Assembly: GCA_038363925.1 (NCBI GenBank) | Contig: JAQQWL010000006.1 | Coordinates: forward strand, 724,501 to 788,500 | Reading direction: 5' to 3' | DNA length: 64,000 nucleotides | Source of the DNA: Apiospora phragmitis | Taxonomy: Eukaryota; Ascomycota; Sordariomycetes; Amphisphaeriales; Apiosporaceae | Shown here: one piece after another, positions 46,076 through 58,094 of the stretch | Layout of the letters: every line of letters begins with the position of its first letter | How positions within the stretch are numbered: position 1 is the stretch's first letter | Notes under the pieces: generated by a model | Databases searched by the model: none | What the model was told of the DNA's origin: nothing | What the model saw: only the letters and a program-made list of their open reading frames with translations | Translations under genes and position numbers: made by a program

Positions 46076-48124
46076 TTCTTAGACTTCCCTAGCCTGAACA
46101 CTCTAGCCTATACCAGTCAAGAATCTCTTGGGACATTGGCCAAATGTTTGAGCGAGTTGTTTGGCATGGCAAGTATAAGCCCATTCATTCCTGGATCTCC
46201 AATCGTCAAGGACTGGAGGTCAGGTACACGCGTCACAGGAGGCTTCACTTACTTCAAGGCTATGTCGTGGGAACTATAGCCCGCCAGCGACAAAGGCCGT
46301 AGGGTAGACGGACATCCTGTGCGCCCCAGGGGTCAAGTGGTAGATTCCATCGATCGGGACGGCCCACGCGTACGAATTCGTCGATTCAGAGATTTGGGGA
46401 AGCTGATGTTCGCACAAATGGACAGGAGAGAGTGCATATCCTTTATCGAGTCCGGACGAGGACTGGTTGTTCTAAGCTGAGAAGGGCAGTGCGTCCCGGC
46501 CCGCACCAAGTCTATGTTAGCAAGGCTCAGGGCCAAGACGGACGAGGACCAGTTCGGCATAGTTGTGGCGGAAGAATGACATCGAAATAAGTCTGGTCGC
46601 GGAACTCAGTGAATATTTCGGGTTAATACGGACACGGACCGAACGATGGGGTCGTTGCCTGACAGTCACTCGACAAATCAGGAGCGGGGTCGTTTGCCTG
46701 GGAAGTACGGCAATATCATCCGGCGTGCCCGGCGTGCTGGCACCCCCATACCTCGGTGCCTTACGCAAATCCGTTGCCTATTTTTAGCGGATCACTCTGC
46801 AGGTGGGATGCATAGCATGCATGCGTGGTGCACGGGAGACAGCCCTAAAAAGGGGGATGGCCCAATAGCAGTTGGTGATGTTTCTGGTACTGTATCTGAT
46901 TGGTTCATGCCTTTCCATTGGCTCGTCATTCTTATGGATACGAGAGTATTGACTAATCATTGATCTATACCAACCACCAACAACCAAATGACGGTTTGCT
47001 ATGGTAGGCTGAGTAGAGTCTGGTCCAAAGACACTTCGAGAGCTACAGGAAGTTGTACGCGATTTAGGCAAGCGTTTCCTCGTTGCCATGAGTTTGCAGC
47101 GGTAGGCGATGGGCAGTCTGCCTATTAGGCACAGTTGCTAGTCTCACGTCAGCTAAAGTATATTGTAATGCATACTGTAGTATTACGTAAGCACTATGGG
47201 TTTGATCAAGGGAAGAACGTGGACAAACGTGGACAAATGTCACCAAAGGAGGCAGCCTTTGCTTTTGCTCCAGGTAACAGGGCGCAAGGCAGAGTTACAG
47301 ATCCGCACGGGGAAGCTACAACTCGAATACCAAGAAGGAATAGCTACCATCAAAATACGCAGTTCGCGAAACTGTAGGATCACATAAGCCACGTGAGTGA
47401 GAGCACATGTTAGATAGTATATATACTACTATTTCATGCGACAAGATGGTAACACGACATTTGTACCACCCAGAACCATCCATCCCATAGCCGTGACCCC
47501 GTTTTCTTTGGACCTTTAGTCGAGGGTCGGGAGGCCTTATGTGTTTCCATGACTGGAGGTATTCCTCTTCGGGACCCTACTTGCAATATTCGTCTACAAG
47601 TGGCAGGGCTCGACAACCTTTCCCGTGCGTATTGAGCACTTTGTATTGCCTTGGGATCCCTATAAACTCATGCAATGTGTCAATTAATTTCGGGGGCTCG
47701 ACTTGAAGAGGCATTATATGCGGCGTGGTGGGCGGCTAGATCTTCTTACGGGCTCATCGTGACCATCTAGACCTCCAAAGACTCTCACGATTGGCACGCT
47801 ACCTGCATGGTCCCGAAGTCAGCAGTGATCCACATTCGGTCAGATGGACGATACCACTATCTATAGAGGGTGGTGGAGTCCAGACAGGGAGGGTGAACCG
47901 AATACTCCAAGTGACGAAGTCTATCCCAAGCCTTCTATCTGTATGCCAGTGATGCCGCGTAACCGGACAGGCTATCAGGGCAGGTGAGGGATATACTGTT
48001 CAGAATTCTCTATATATAGCCTCTGATTATCCCGCAGTAAACTCTTTTCAAATTGTAGATAGGCATCTCAAAGCCATTCAACGACCCTGTTCCCCTGAAT
48101 ACCATTCCCCTGAAATTCTTCAAC
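46076..48124. other. Intergenic, 2 kb
   Basis: No gene supported; frames are short and overlap on both strands. The TATA element of the next gene is at its right end. A GGACGAGGAC-containing sequence occurs twice (about 46455 and 46540). Confidence 0.5.
48011..48018 (+). promoter_or_regulatory. TATA element of the SGNH/FG-GAP gene
   Basis: TATATATA, 107 bp upstream of the ATG at 48125, at the typical distance for a fungal promoter with a short leader. Confidence 0.5.
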
Positions 48125-51100
48125 ATGCACTTTCTCGACAGGTTCTGCCTTGGGGCAGTCCTCTGTACGCTGGCCACTTGGTTCTGCCAGGTTGGCGCCG
48201 CTCCTTATCCAGTCGAGCTTTTCGAAGAGGAACTTGCCCGTTTCAATGTCTCTGGTGCCCTAGCAAGACGACAAGGGCAGTCCGTCCCTCTGCGAATCTT
48301 GCCCCTTGGTGCTTCTATTGTATGGGGGCAAGGCTCTAGCGATAACAATGGGTATGTTGAACGTCTACCTACTCAGGGCAGATCATGGCTGATTCAAGAA
48401 GCTTCCGCAAGCCGCTCAGGGACCAACTCAGGTACCGAGATTGGGAGGTCAACATGGTTGGCAGCAAGAGAAACGGCAGAATGACTGATAACGCAAGTAT
48501 ATCCACTCCAGTGCTGTTTCGATCAGTTTGTTCTAACCCTTGTTGAGAATGTCGAAGCAAACCCAGGAGACGTCATCAGCCAAGTGCATGACAAGTCACA
48601 AAACTCGTATGGCTATAAGCCGAACGTGGTACTGATCAACGCCGGCACCAACGATGCCAACGCAAACGGTGGCGGTGGTCTCGATCTCAACAACGCCGGT
48701 GTCAGGATGGAATCTCTCATCAACGATCTCTGGTCTGCGCCGGACATGGGTGACACCCTTATCGTACTCTCCACGGTCCTCCCAACTACCGCACCAGGCC
48801 GCGACTCTCGAGTGGTGATCAACAACCAATACAAGGCCTTGATTACCAGACTTCGCAATAATGGCCGGCCAATCATCCTGGCTGACATGGACTACTTGAC
48901 CACGGGCGATCTCATGGACGGGACACATCCGAATGACTTCGGTTTCGTCAAGATGGCCAACGTTTGGTGGTAAGTAATTATTATGTGTTTGGCCGCAGGT
49001 GTTGTAATTGGATTATGCTGATGGTAACCCCTTTTTCAGGATCGCCATTGAGCGTGCCTCCACCCAAGGCCTCATCCGTGCCCCCACCGCTCCCGATACG
49101 TGTAGCACGCGCGAGGGTTTCATATCTGGCGTCTACGCAGGTGGGCTCACGCAACGAGGGTCTGGTGTTGGAGACGGCATCTACCAGCATGAGTCTCAGG
49201 AGAAAGGCATTGTTCTTACAGTGAACAGCGGATTTGACAGAAACCAATGGTTCTTCGCAAGGTTAGTGATTTCCCTAAGTTTCCGTCTGAAAGTGGAACC
49301 CCTATATTACATCCAGCGGCAATCGGATCATGACATTCGCCCCTCCTCCTCCTCTCCCAATAGAAATCGCGCTCATCAAGGTTGTTTAGTCTTTACGGCA
49401 ATGGAAAGGACGATCTCGTGGGTTGGTTCGACCGTGCCGATGGTTCAGTCGCATACGGTGTTTGGAGAAACACTGGCAATTATAACGACGCCTCATTCGT
49501 CAAGATTGGGGATATGAGCGTGGCCGACAATTGCCCTGCAAGTGGTGTTTACTTTGTAGACTTGAATGGTCAGTCTGAAAGCCCCTGGACCTTCGATGGT
49601 TGGCATTGAATAGTCACTAACCGAAGAGATATATCTAGCTGATGGTTATGACGACTTTGTCTGCATTGCACCAGATGGCAATGCCTTTGCGACAATCAAC
49701 AACAGGGATGGAAACGATTCGACACCGCCAACATTCAGGCCTATTGGGTTGCTCAAGCAGAACGTGGGTTTCACAGGAGACCGAGTACGGATGGGTGACA
49801 TCGACGGCGATGGCCGCTCCGACTACTTGGTTATGAACGATGGAGGTAATATCCTGGCGTGGCGAAATGGTTGGATAGGTAAGTTGCAAGCATCTTCCCC
49901 ACATCCTTGCTGGTATACTAATTGGGCATCCTATATATAAGATGACTCCCCAAGATACTGGGAAGAGCTCGGCATGAGATTCCCAGCGAAGGGCATGGGT
50001 GACGGCCGAGGAGTTCGCTTCCATGACTTGAACGGGGATGTAAGTCTACCTCTTCTGTCGCTGATCCGTATCAACTCGCAATTATCCGGGTGCTAATCAT
50101 GCGGGGTCCAGGGCCGAGACGATTGGCTTTGGGTTGGTAACGTGGGCGAAACGACAACCTGGACCAACGCTCGAGGCTGCGCTCGCGGTCGGCTGGGAGA
50201 CGGGCTCAACGTTGCATGGCGCCAGGGGTTCTACAGGGGGCAGAACTCTGGCACAACCCACGGCGGGATGGGCGGTTTCGTCACCCCGACTGAGGCATAC
50301 CTACGTGACCGAGTGCATTTTGCAAGAATCCTTGGTGAGCCGCAGGACTTCGGGCTGCGACCTCGCCGCGACTACGTCTTCATGCAACATACTGCACTCT
50401 CAAACGGACAGCACCGGTTCGATATGCGAGTGTGGAAGAACATTGGTTCAGGAAGCACTAAGCTTGAAGGTTGGTTTTCCAAAAGTCCTCCAAAGAACTG
50501 ACTATGACGATTCTGACCACCGTCACAGCTGATGGAAACAAGTATTGCAACATGAAAGGCTACCAAGATGGCCGTATGGACTATGTCTGGACGCTTTCAA
50601 AGGGAGAGATGACCCTCTATCCTAATCTGGGCCGCTCCCAGATCGTTGGCGATGAGTCCCTCTGGGGTCCCAGCGAGGTCATATGGGACCCTACCAAGTT
50701 GGTTGGCAGGCCCTTGGATCGTCGCGACCTTCACTTGACAGACTGGGACGGCGATGGCGCTTGCGACATCGTCTGGACCGACCCGGACAACAACAACCGG
50801 GTGCAGATCTGGCTGAACCGGTACCCCACCACAGGCGGCTGGAACTGGCAGCACGACGCCAACCCGGCCCCCGCGCTCGAGTGCGCCCAGCGACGCGGTG
50901 TCGGCCTCCACGACCTCGCCGTCCGGTTCGCCGACCTGACCGGCAACAAGCGCGGGGACTACCTCTGCGTCGAGAAGGACGGCCGCGCCACCGGCTTCGT
51001 GCACGCCGACGGCGGCGGCTGGGACAACGCGGGCCAGATCAAGTTCGCGGACCCGGACCGGCGCGACCGGGCCGACCTCCGCTGGGCCGACGTCAACGGC

Positions 51101-51436
51101 GACGGGCGCGCCGACATGGTGTGGACGGACAAGTTCAACGGCGACAACTTCGTGTGGTACAACCGGGGGCCGAGCAGCAATCCGGCCGAGACGTCCGGGT
51201 CGTCGTTCCGCTGGGACAAGATTAGGGACCGCGTGTTCGAGAACACGGTCGCGGGCACTTGCATGCACTACCCGGATCTCGACGGGGACGGGCGCGCCGA
51301 CAAGCACGCTATTTTGGGGACGTACACGAACGAGGCCGAGACGTGGTATAACCGGTGCGGGTTGCCCGACGTCGAGGGGGATGATGGGCCGATCACGAAC
51401 CCCAGTTTCCCTATTCCTGAGGTGCCTAACGAGTAA
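48125..51436 (+). CDS. Secreted SGNH hydrolase with FG-GAP/VCBS repeats
   Basis: Nine exons (48125-48351, 48399-48492, 48548-48969, 49040-49261, 49381-49568, 49639-49878, 49942-50039, 50112-50469, 50529-51436), all phases consistent, give 918 residues. Signal peptide residues 1-26, then a possible Kex2 site (ALARRQ, 46-51). The esterase domain has RILPLGASIVWG (Ser64 in the block-I position), INAGTND (block III) and MDGTHPNDFG (block V, Asp and His of the catalytic set), in the style of carbohydrate-esterase or lipase SGNH enzymes. From about residue 330 come repeated DxDGDGxxD-type calcium loops (GDIDGDGRSDY, HDLNGDGRDDW, DWDGDGACD, DVNGDGRADM, PDLDGDGRADK), a beta-propeller of FG-GAP repeats. 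Extracellular polysaccharide or wall deacylation is inferred. Intron 2 is GC-AG. Confidence 0.9.
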
Positions 51437-53968
51437 TTGATTGCCGATCACCGATGGACGTTACGCGAGGGATGAGGTTCTCTCCTATATACTTACGCAT
51501 GTATCCTCAACGGCCAAGCAGCTCACACTCTTTCATCTCTCAGCTACAAGACATTGACTCTCTCCCAACACAGTTTCTCTACGGGTATTCTTTTCTCCGA
51601 GCAACGCTATGATACTAGCTAGCAGCAATAATCTTTAATATATATGTCATCGTTATCCATCTAAATTAGAAGCGAATCCAGTAGCGACAATCTCTATGCT
51701 TGCAGCGACAAGCCCACTTCCCGGCATCCAGAAATGGGCCCTATTGCGTCGTTTAGTTCTAGATTTATGTCAGTTCCCATACATACCGCAAGTTCCGGAT
51801 ATGAAGGTTTGCCTTGGGGTTCAGTGGATACAAAGCAAGAGTATGATGTCCCCAGACTACCCAACAATCATAGATCATTGGTAGAAACCAATATGGTCAA
51901 CCACTTGGTTGGGTATTGTCGTCATACAATAAAACTTGACTAGCCCAATACGCGACCCAGCACCGCTGTGCTGGATATAACGTCGTTGAACTTTACTAAG
52001 TACTCACTATCCACATTGTAATTAGAATTAGACGAATGTTAATCCCAACTTCGGTAAGCTCTGTCTGAGGAGAACTTTATAACTGTCACAGGAATCGTGA
52101 GAATAAGGATGTTTGTACACTCAGTTGATATGCTTAGGATCGAGATAGTGTGATCCCCGACTGTAAATCTAGTAGAGGTTCTGTCTAATATACAGCAGAA
52201 CCGGGTATATATAGATAGAAACCTCATCCACAAGGGGACTATATCGTATCAAAATTGAAGGCAACATTATCCCTATAGCTGTATATCAGAAATATTAAGG
52301 ACCTAAGTCAACACATTGAGTATACGGATTCTAGTATCTGTATAGCTTCACACGTACATACGTATTTTGCCCCCATATACATGGCCTTCCGAGCTAGAAG
52401 ATTGGGCATGCTTCTTCTGCATGGTTCAGGGCCCTGATTATTAGTTTATCCGCATGGTCCCATTGTCAGGCGTGGATCCATGGAGATTCGTTGGGAAGAT
52501 AGAGCACTTTGGCGTGGGATTACCATGAGAAGGTTTGGCATCCCCCGGTAGAGGCCGTGACATTGCTGCTGCCAAAGGGTGAGAACTCGGTACCGAGAAT
52601 ATTAAGTTCTGGACGTATTCAAGAGACCGGTACATACCTACCCAGGTCAATGTGAACCTTCTTCTTTCATGCTGCTACGTTCACAGACTTGAGATTTAGT
52701 GTAATGTACAGTCAATATAGAATTTATGCGCAGGATGCATAGCGGCCAGAATAAGTATGCCCATGACAGTGACAGAGATTCAAACTATCGTGGGTTGGGA
52801 TACAAAACAATCTTCTCGTGACCACGCCGATAGGCCATTAGCCGCCTTCTCAAGAGCATGCAAGTAGCAAGCAATCGTTCCCGCCTGGCTCGGGAGGAGC
52901 AACCAAAGTTCAGATAACTTCCTTGCTTATGGAGGTATCAGTCCGAAGAAAAGGGCTCAAATTCGCGTAAGCGAGTGGCCATATCCTGATTCTACTTCCG
53001 TGGTGGGTTTACAGACCGGCACGAGCAGAGCCGTGGGCCTGGGCCTGGGCCTTGGGTGTTACGCTGCGAGTAGGTTCAGATATGAGGCTGGTTAGGATAT
53101 TGATACAATGGCTATGTACCACTGCTTTGAGTACCTTCGTCGCGTGAGTTGGCGATGTCCAAGCATCACGTGGACGCAGACATCACCCTACCGCTACTGC
53201 ATATCGCCAGCTATTCCGTTGCCAGCTATCCCACTGCCAGGAATTCGGTAGATGATGGCCAGTTATCCCAGCGCGACCGGTTATCCCAAAAACAATTGAT
53301 TGGTCTTACTCTGGCAGTACCCTGTAAAAGTCACTGTATAATCGCAAGGCGGTGATGCTGTTGATGTCCTGAGACTCCTCGACCGCGCTGATTAGTCCAG
53401 TCGCAAAGGCACCGTAGGTTGCCGTCTTGATCTTTCGATCCCGAGTGGGTTTGTCCAGAGCGACGGGATAACTGTGACTGGCAAGTGTGGTCACGAAAGC
53501 CACATCTGGTGGAAGAAAGACTGTGTGAGGCGGGATTCAGTCACTCCCTCCTTCCCCCCTCTGTAGGCTGTGTCTCCTTTTCCTTAGTTGAGCTTGCCTT
53601 CCGTATGAGCCAGTACTCGGAAACCGCCATAACCGGCCCTTTTGCCAACTGCGCGCACACCTTACCTCACCTCACCTCACTCACCCTCCCATTACTGTCG
53701 CAACATGTGACGCACACCATAGTTATCCTCTCTTCCATCAATCCACCCATCAATCCATTAAGTATCCTTTGCCATCCTCATCTTCCGTCAATTCATCGTC
53801 GCTGTCGACCAAGCTACAACCGTCCAACACGGCATCTCCCCCGTTGCCAGAGCTCGTCAATTGTTGCTCCCCATCTGGGTATAAATTATCTTGCTTTCTA
53901 TTTCATCATTTGATCGCGCTCTTTCCGAGTCAGATACCATTTTACTCCTTCCACACCAGATTGCCGTC
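51437..53968. other. Intergenic, 2.5 kb
   Basis: No gene supported. Contains a CCTCA pentanucleotide repeat at about 53663-53684 and a TC-rich leader region before the next gene. Short frames at 52441-53503 show no domain. Confidence 0.5.
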
Positions 53969-56418
53969 ATGCCCCCAAGAAAGACGCGCGCAGCGAGACT
54001 GGGCCCACGAAGCTCTTCTATGAAAGATTCAATCGAGGTTAACCCTGACCCCCCTGCTACGCCATCCTCAAGTGGGTTATCCAGCCCGGCATACAGTACT
54101 GCTTCCTCGACTCCCGCCAGCTCGACTCCCAGCAGCTCGACTCCCGCTTCGAATCAGACGAACAGCAGGGCCGCAAGCTCTTCGCTCCCCTTCCATTTCG
54201 ACGTTAGCGGCATCTACCAGATACACGGTGATGGGGCTGTCGGCAGTCGTGAGTGGGATGAGTACTTACCGTCTCTGGGCTATGCAGACGCTATCTTTGG
54301 AGCTCTGCGTGGCACTGTCTCTGAGCGATACAGTACAATCAAGGCCAGCACTGCCCGACGAGAGCAATACAGACAGTTGAGAGAGATACAGACTCGGGCG
54401 CTCCTCGCGGTCGCTCGTGATAATCACAGGGATAACTGCAGCGCTTGCGACTCCGACTCCGACAAGATCTCCAAAAGCTGTCCCCGCAAGAACGACGCTA
54501 CCCTGGTAAAGCATGGATTGACCGAGTTCAATAATTACTTTGAGTATTATCGACCTGAAATCACATCAAAACACGATGTGGAAGCGCCATTTTCCCGCGC
54601 TCGAATCTCGGATAACGTAGAGGTCAAGGCGATTATACGCCTGAATCATCTGTGCCCATACATGGGCTACCAGCCAGGCGAGTACCTCCTGCTACTGACG
54701 AGAATAAGCGAAGTCACAGACAAACAACGAGCCATAAGCTTGCGTGTGGAGGCACCGAGTGATGATTGTTACATCGACGACCTCGACGACGATATCCTTG
54801 TACCCGAGGAACAGTTCTTTTCAAGCCAGAGGAAGATCTGGAGCGTTTCGACGACATCTGCCCGGCTATATTGCAGATTGTCGTAGCCTTTCTTGGATTC
54901 AAGCCGGGTGCTACCGACTTCGTTCCCAGTACACTCCGTGCCTTCTTCGAACCATCGAAAAAACCGCACGAGCAATGGGAGAGCCTCGTTGAGGCGTGGG
55001 ACTTCAAGTTCCAGAAGGTCTCTTGCCTACCCGAGTTCATTCGCTTTTCAGTGACAGGAGCTCGTACCAAGCTGAGCGAGGCAGCCTGGCTAATCCGGAG
55101 ACTGAGGGGAGAAACAAAACTGATGGAGGACTTCCCGAAAAGAGAGTTACTGTTCCAGATGCAGGAAAACCTCCTTTGCAGGATGACAGAAACGACATTC
55201 GATGAGCTTGCGGACCAACATCTCAAGCAACTCGGCTCTGAAGCCCTGGGGTGCCTAGAAGACGGTGACGACGACCAAGTGTTGGTATACTATGCTGATG
55301 CCTGGTCCAAGGATTACAAGGTACGTGTCTCTCATGATATTCCTCGATGCCTGCTTTCTTTTATCTTTTCTTTTCGTTTTCCTTGCATAGGAGTAATTAG
55401 GAATAGAGGCCATGTATCTCCCGTGCCCACCGTCTTGCTACATTTACCGCGTTGTGCCAACGCTAGTACCAACGCTGTTGCCACAGCATCGTCACCACTC
55501 GGTAGCCTGGAATGTGCACCAGTGGTGGCAGGGTTGGTGACTTTGGTGGTCTTGGTAACAGCGTTGGTGGTAGCCTCGGCAGCATTCACATTGTTGATAA
55601 CGTCATGTTGGCATGGTTCGTACGTACAAGGGTTCCCTATTTCCCTATACGAGTCTCCTAGCTGGCTGGCGAAGCCGCAGGTGTAGCGACAGGGTGATTA
55701 TGGTTGGTGTCATACAATATGATATTATTTTGGAAAGGTTGGATATTTATCATCTTCCCTTTTTGGGGGAGATGGCATATCTGGCATATCTATCTGGTCA
55801 AAGGCCACTTGCAGGCATTATTACATGGGATTGGGCAAACCAAGTGGGGTCTCGGCTGGGTCATTTTTTCTTGCTCGGTCATGTTAGGTAACCTACCAGG
55901 TGTACATCACCTAAATCGGGCACCGGAGCTTCTGTTGATCCCGGCTGTTCTGTTCAATCCAGTGTACCTAGCTCATCGAATTTTGATGGCCGCCGGTCAT
56001 AGAGAGCCTTGAGCTAACAATTCGTCTCGTGCAGAACATCCACAGTTTCTACAAGACGAACTCGGGCTTTCCAGCACCTGCGCCTTTCGACGCACAACGC
56101 CTCGAAACTTTCCGACTTGCGGCATTGCGCATCATTGGCAACGAAAAAGACGCCAAAGCCATACTGTCCCAGGTCTCTCGGCTACTTGCCGAACAAGGCC
56201 TCTTCCTAGACGAAGACAACGACGATACCAAAGCGACAACAGCTGACGACGAAACGTCTCAGTCCCCACCTACCTCAGGACCTGGGCAGTCCTCGGAGCC
56301 AGAGATCCCTCGTAAGAAGCGTGGTCGGCCGAAGAAGAAGGAAGGCGACCCCAAGGCTCCTTATACGAAGAGGCAAAAGACAACCCCGGCCAATTCTCAA
56401 TCCCCGACTGCACCATAG
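53969..56418 (+). pseudogene. AT-hook protein with Ser-rich N-terminus, one frameshift, long intron
   Basis: ATG 53969 (MPPRKTRAARLGPRS). After a Ser/Thr/Pro stretch (about residues 28-75) comes a conserved-looking region (FDVSGIYQIHGDGAVGSREWDEYLPSLGY and VEVKAIIRLNHLCPYMGYQPG). In the T run at 54814-54822 one base is missing; the frame then continues EEDLERFDDICPAILQIVVAFLG through LVYYADAWSKDYK. A 714-bp intron (55321-56034, GTACGT...CAG, phase 0) precedes the last exon, NIHSFYKTNSGF to a C-terminal AT-hook (KKRGRPKKKEGDPKAPYTKR). Nuclear, A/T-minor-groove binding by motif; otherwise unrecognised. About 578 residues if the frame is restored. It ends 13 bp before the mL40 start. Confidence 0.6.
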
Positions 56419-56431
56419 GCCATCGACCATC

Positions 56432-57096
56432 ATGGCGACCTCACTACGCAGTCTGTTCTCAAGCCTCTCGCTGTCCAACGCCCCGACGAATGCTTGCCAG
56501 CGTATATTCAATAACGGCTTCGTTTCCAGCAGCATTAGATCATCCACAGCGAATGCATTGACCCCGCAACGGCGTTCTTTTTCGGCCACGTCCCCGGCTA
56601 CTGCGAAAGCGGACAAAAGCTCCAAGAAGAAGAAGAAGGGCAAGGGCGATGAGCGTGATCCTCGTATCATAAACTTGAAAGTCTCCAACCCTCGCAAAGT
56701 CCCCGCGCCTCTTCGTTTTGCTCGCAACCGCGCCCTGCGGCATTGGACCATCCACCGAGCTTGGCTTTTGTTTCAACGGAAGGAGCGGGAGCGCGAAGAG
56801 AAGGAGCTTGCACGGTAAGACGGCGCGAACCTTTTACACACATTCCCTATCCATTGCTGCTTGAACGGGCCCAATACTGATGATCGCGCGTCTTTAGGTT
56901 GTACAAATCCATGCACTCTGCGTGCGAAGAGCTGCGCAAGACTTCGGGTCCCGGCATCCAGGAAGAAGGCTACCTGTACCGTGTGGCGATGGAGAAGAAG
57001 GGCATCTTCAAGCACCACAATTTCCCCATCGAGTACGCCCGTCCCCAGGTTGAGACTCCTGCTCGCGAGGCGTGGAATCATGGATGGACACGCTAA
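56432..57096 (+). CDS. Mitochondrial large ribosomal subunit protein mL40 (MRPL28/L40 family)
   Basis: Exons 56432-56814 and 56898-57096 with an 83-bp phase-2 intron give 193 residues. A presequence (MATSLRSLFSSLSLSNAP to about residue 52, RRSFSAT cleavage region) is followed by a Lys-rich linker and the family core: PRIINLKVSNPRKVPAPLRFARNRALRHWTIHRAWLLFQ, a charged helix EREREEKELAR, LYKSMHSACEELR, and the C-terminal FPIEYARPQVETPAREAW. This is typical of yeast Mrpl28-type mL40, a structural protein of the mitoribosome. Frame intact. Confidence 0.8.
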
Positions 57097-58094
57097 TGCG
57101 GCATCGCTCACGATATGATTCATTGTACTTTACTTAACTTTGTACCTGTACAAAAGCGCTAGATTTATACTTCAGAGAACTGTTTAAAACTGATGATTTA
57201 TTCGCATGGTGAATACAGTTTGTAACATCCCCCTGCTAGCCGAGCCTTGAGTCGAGCCTTGCGAACGGCAGAATCTGGACACATCCAGCGCGCTCAGTAG
57301 TAATTGCGGTACGTATGAAGGCATAGGATCAACCGAAGTTATGTGTGGTGTCACGTCTACTAAGGACCAATGCCAACGATACACGAGACCAATAAGACAA
57401 CAAGAGTCTATAAGATAGGTGTTTTGGTGGTTGATCCAGATATATAAGTAATATCGATATTTTGCTTTCTGCCTTCTGATGCACGACTTGCTGCCTTGTC
57501 CTATCCTATCGTATGATGCTTACCCAGCCACGCTCATTCATGTTGTGTGCCTCCCCCCTTTCCATGCAAATAAAGAAAATAGAGATCTGCCATGGCAATT
57601 TGTCCCGAAGAAACGTTTTTTTCTTGCCTCCCCATTACGCCGGAATATGCGCCCCCTCCCCGGATAATCCCAGCTGACGTCTTCTACCACCATGAGTCAA
57701 AGAGAGCCGGCATAAGCCCTTCGCACACGGACAATTGTTGGAGAGGTGCAAAGTGTTGACTGGATTCATGATATTATTACAAAAGAGCTCTACCTCCTCC
57801 AAGTCGTAGAGTTGGAAGAGAGGATCGCTCAATCTGTTGTCGTATGGTGCGGTGTCCGTTGCCTGCTCGTTCTGGCATCTACACCATACGGTTGGGGATA
57901 TGTAGTTCGCTCGATGTAGTTCGAATATTCGTAGGCCCAGATTTCGTCATCGGGAGCGGTGTCATATGATGTAGCATAGGACGTCTTCGAAGTCATCCCA
58001 AGCCACCTCGCGCGGTTTCCCTCTTTTGGTTATGTACAGTGCCTCTCTCATTCCCAAGGGGCCTCTTTTTTCTTCCTTCTCACGGGGGCAGCGC
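57097..58094. other. Intergenic between convergent genes, 1 kb
   Basis: 3' flanks of mL40 (plus) and Rho2 (minus). The open frames at 57479-57832 show no domain. Nothing else seen. Confidence 0.5.

Noticed and set aside
54769..55226. Minus-strand frames of 68-170 codons
   Set aside because: Shadow frames of the AT-hook gene on the opposite strand; no domain.
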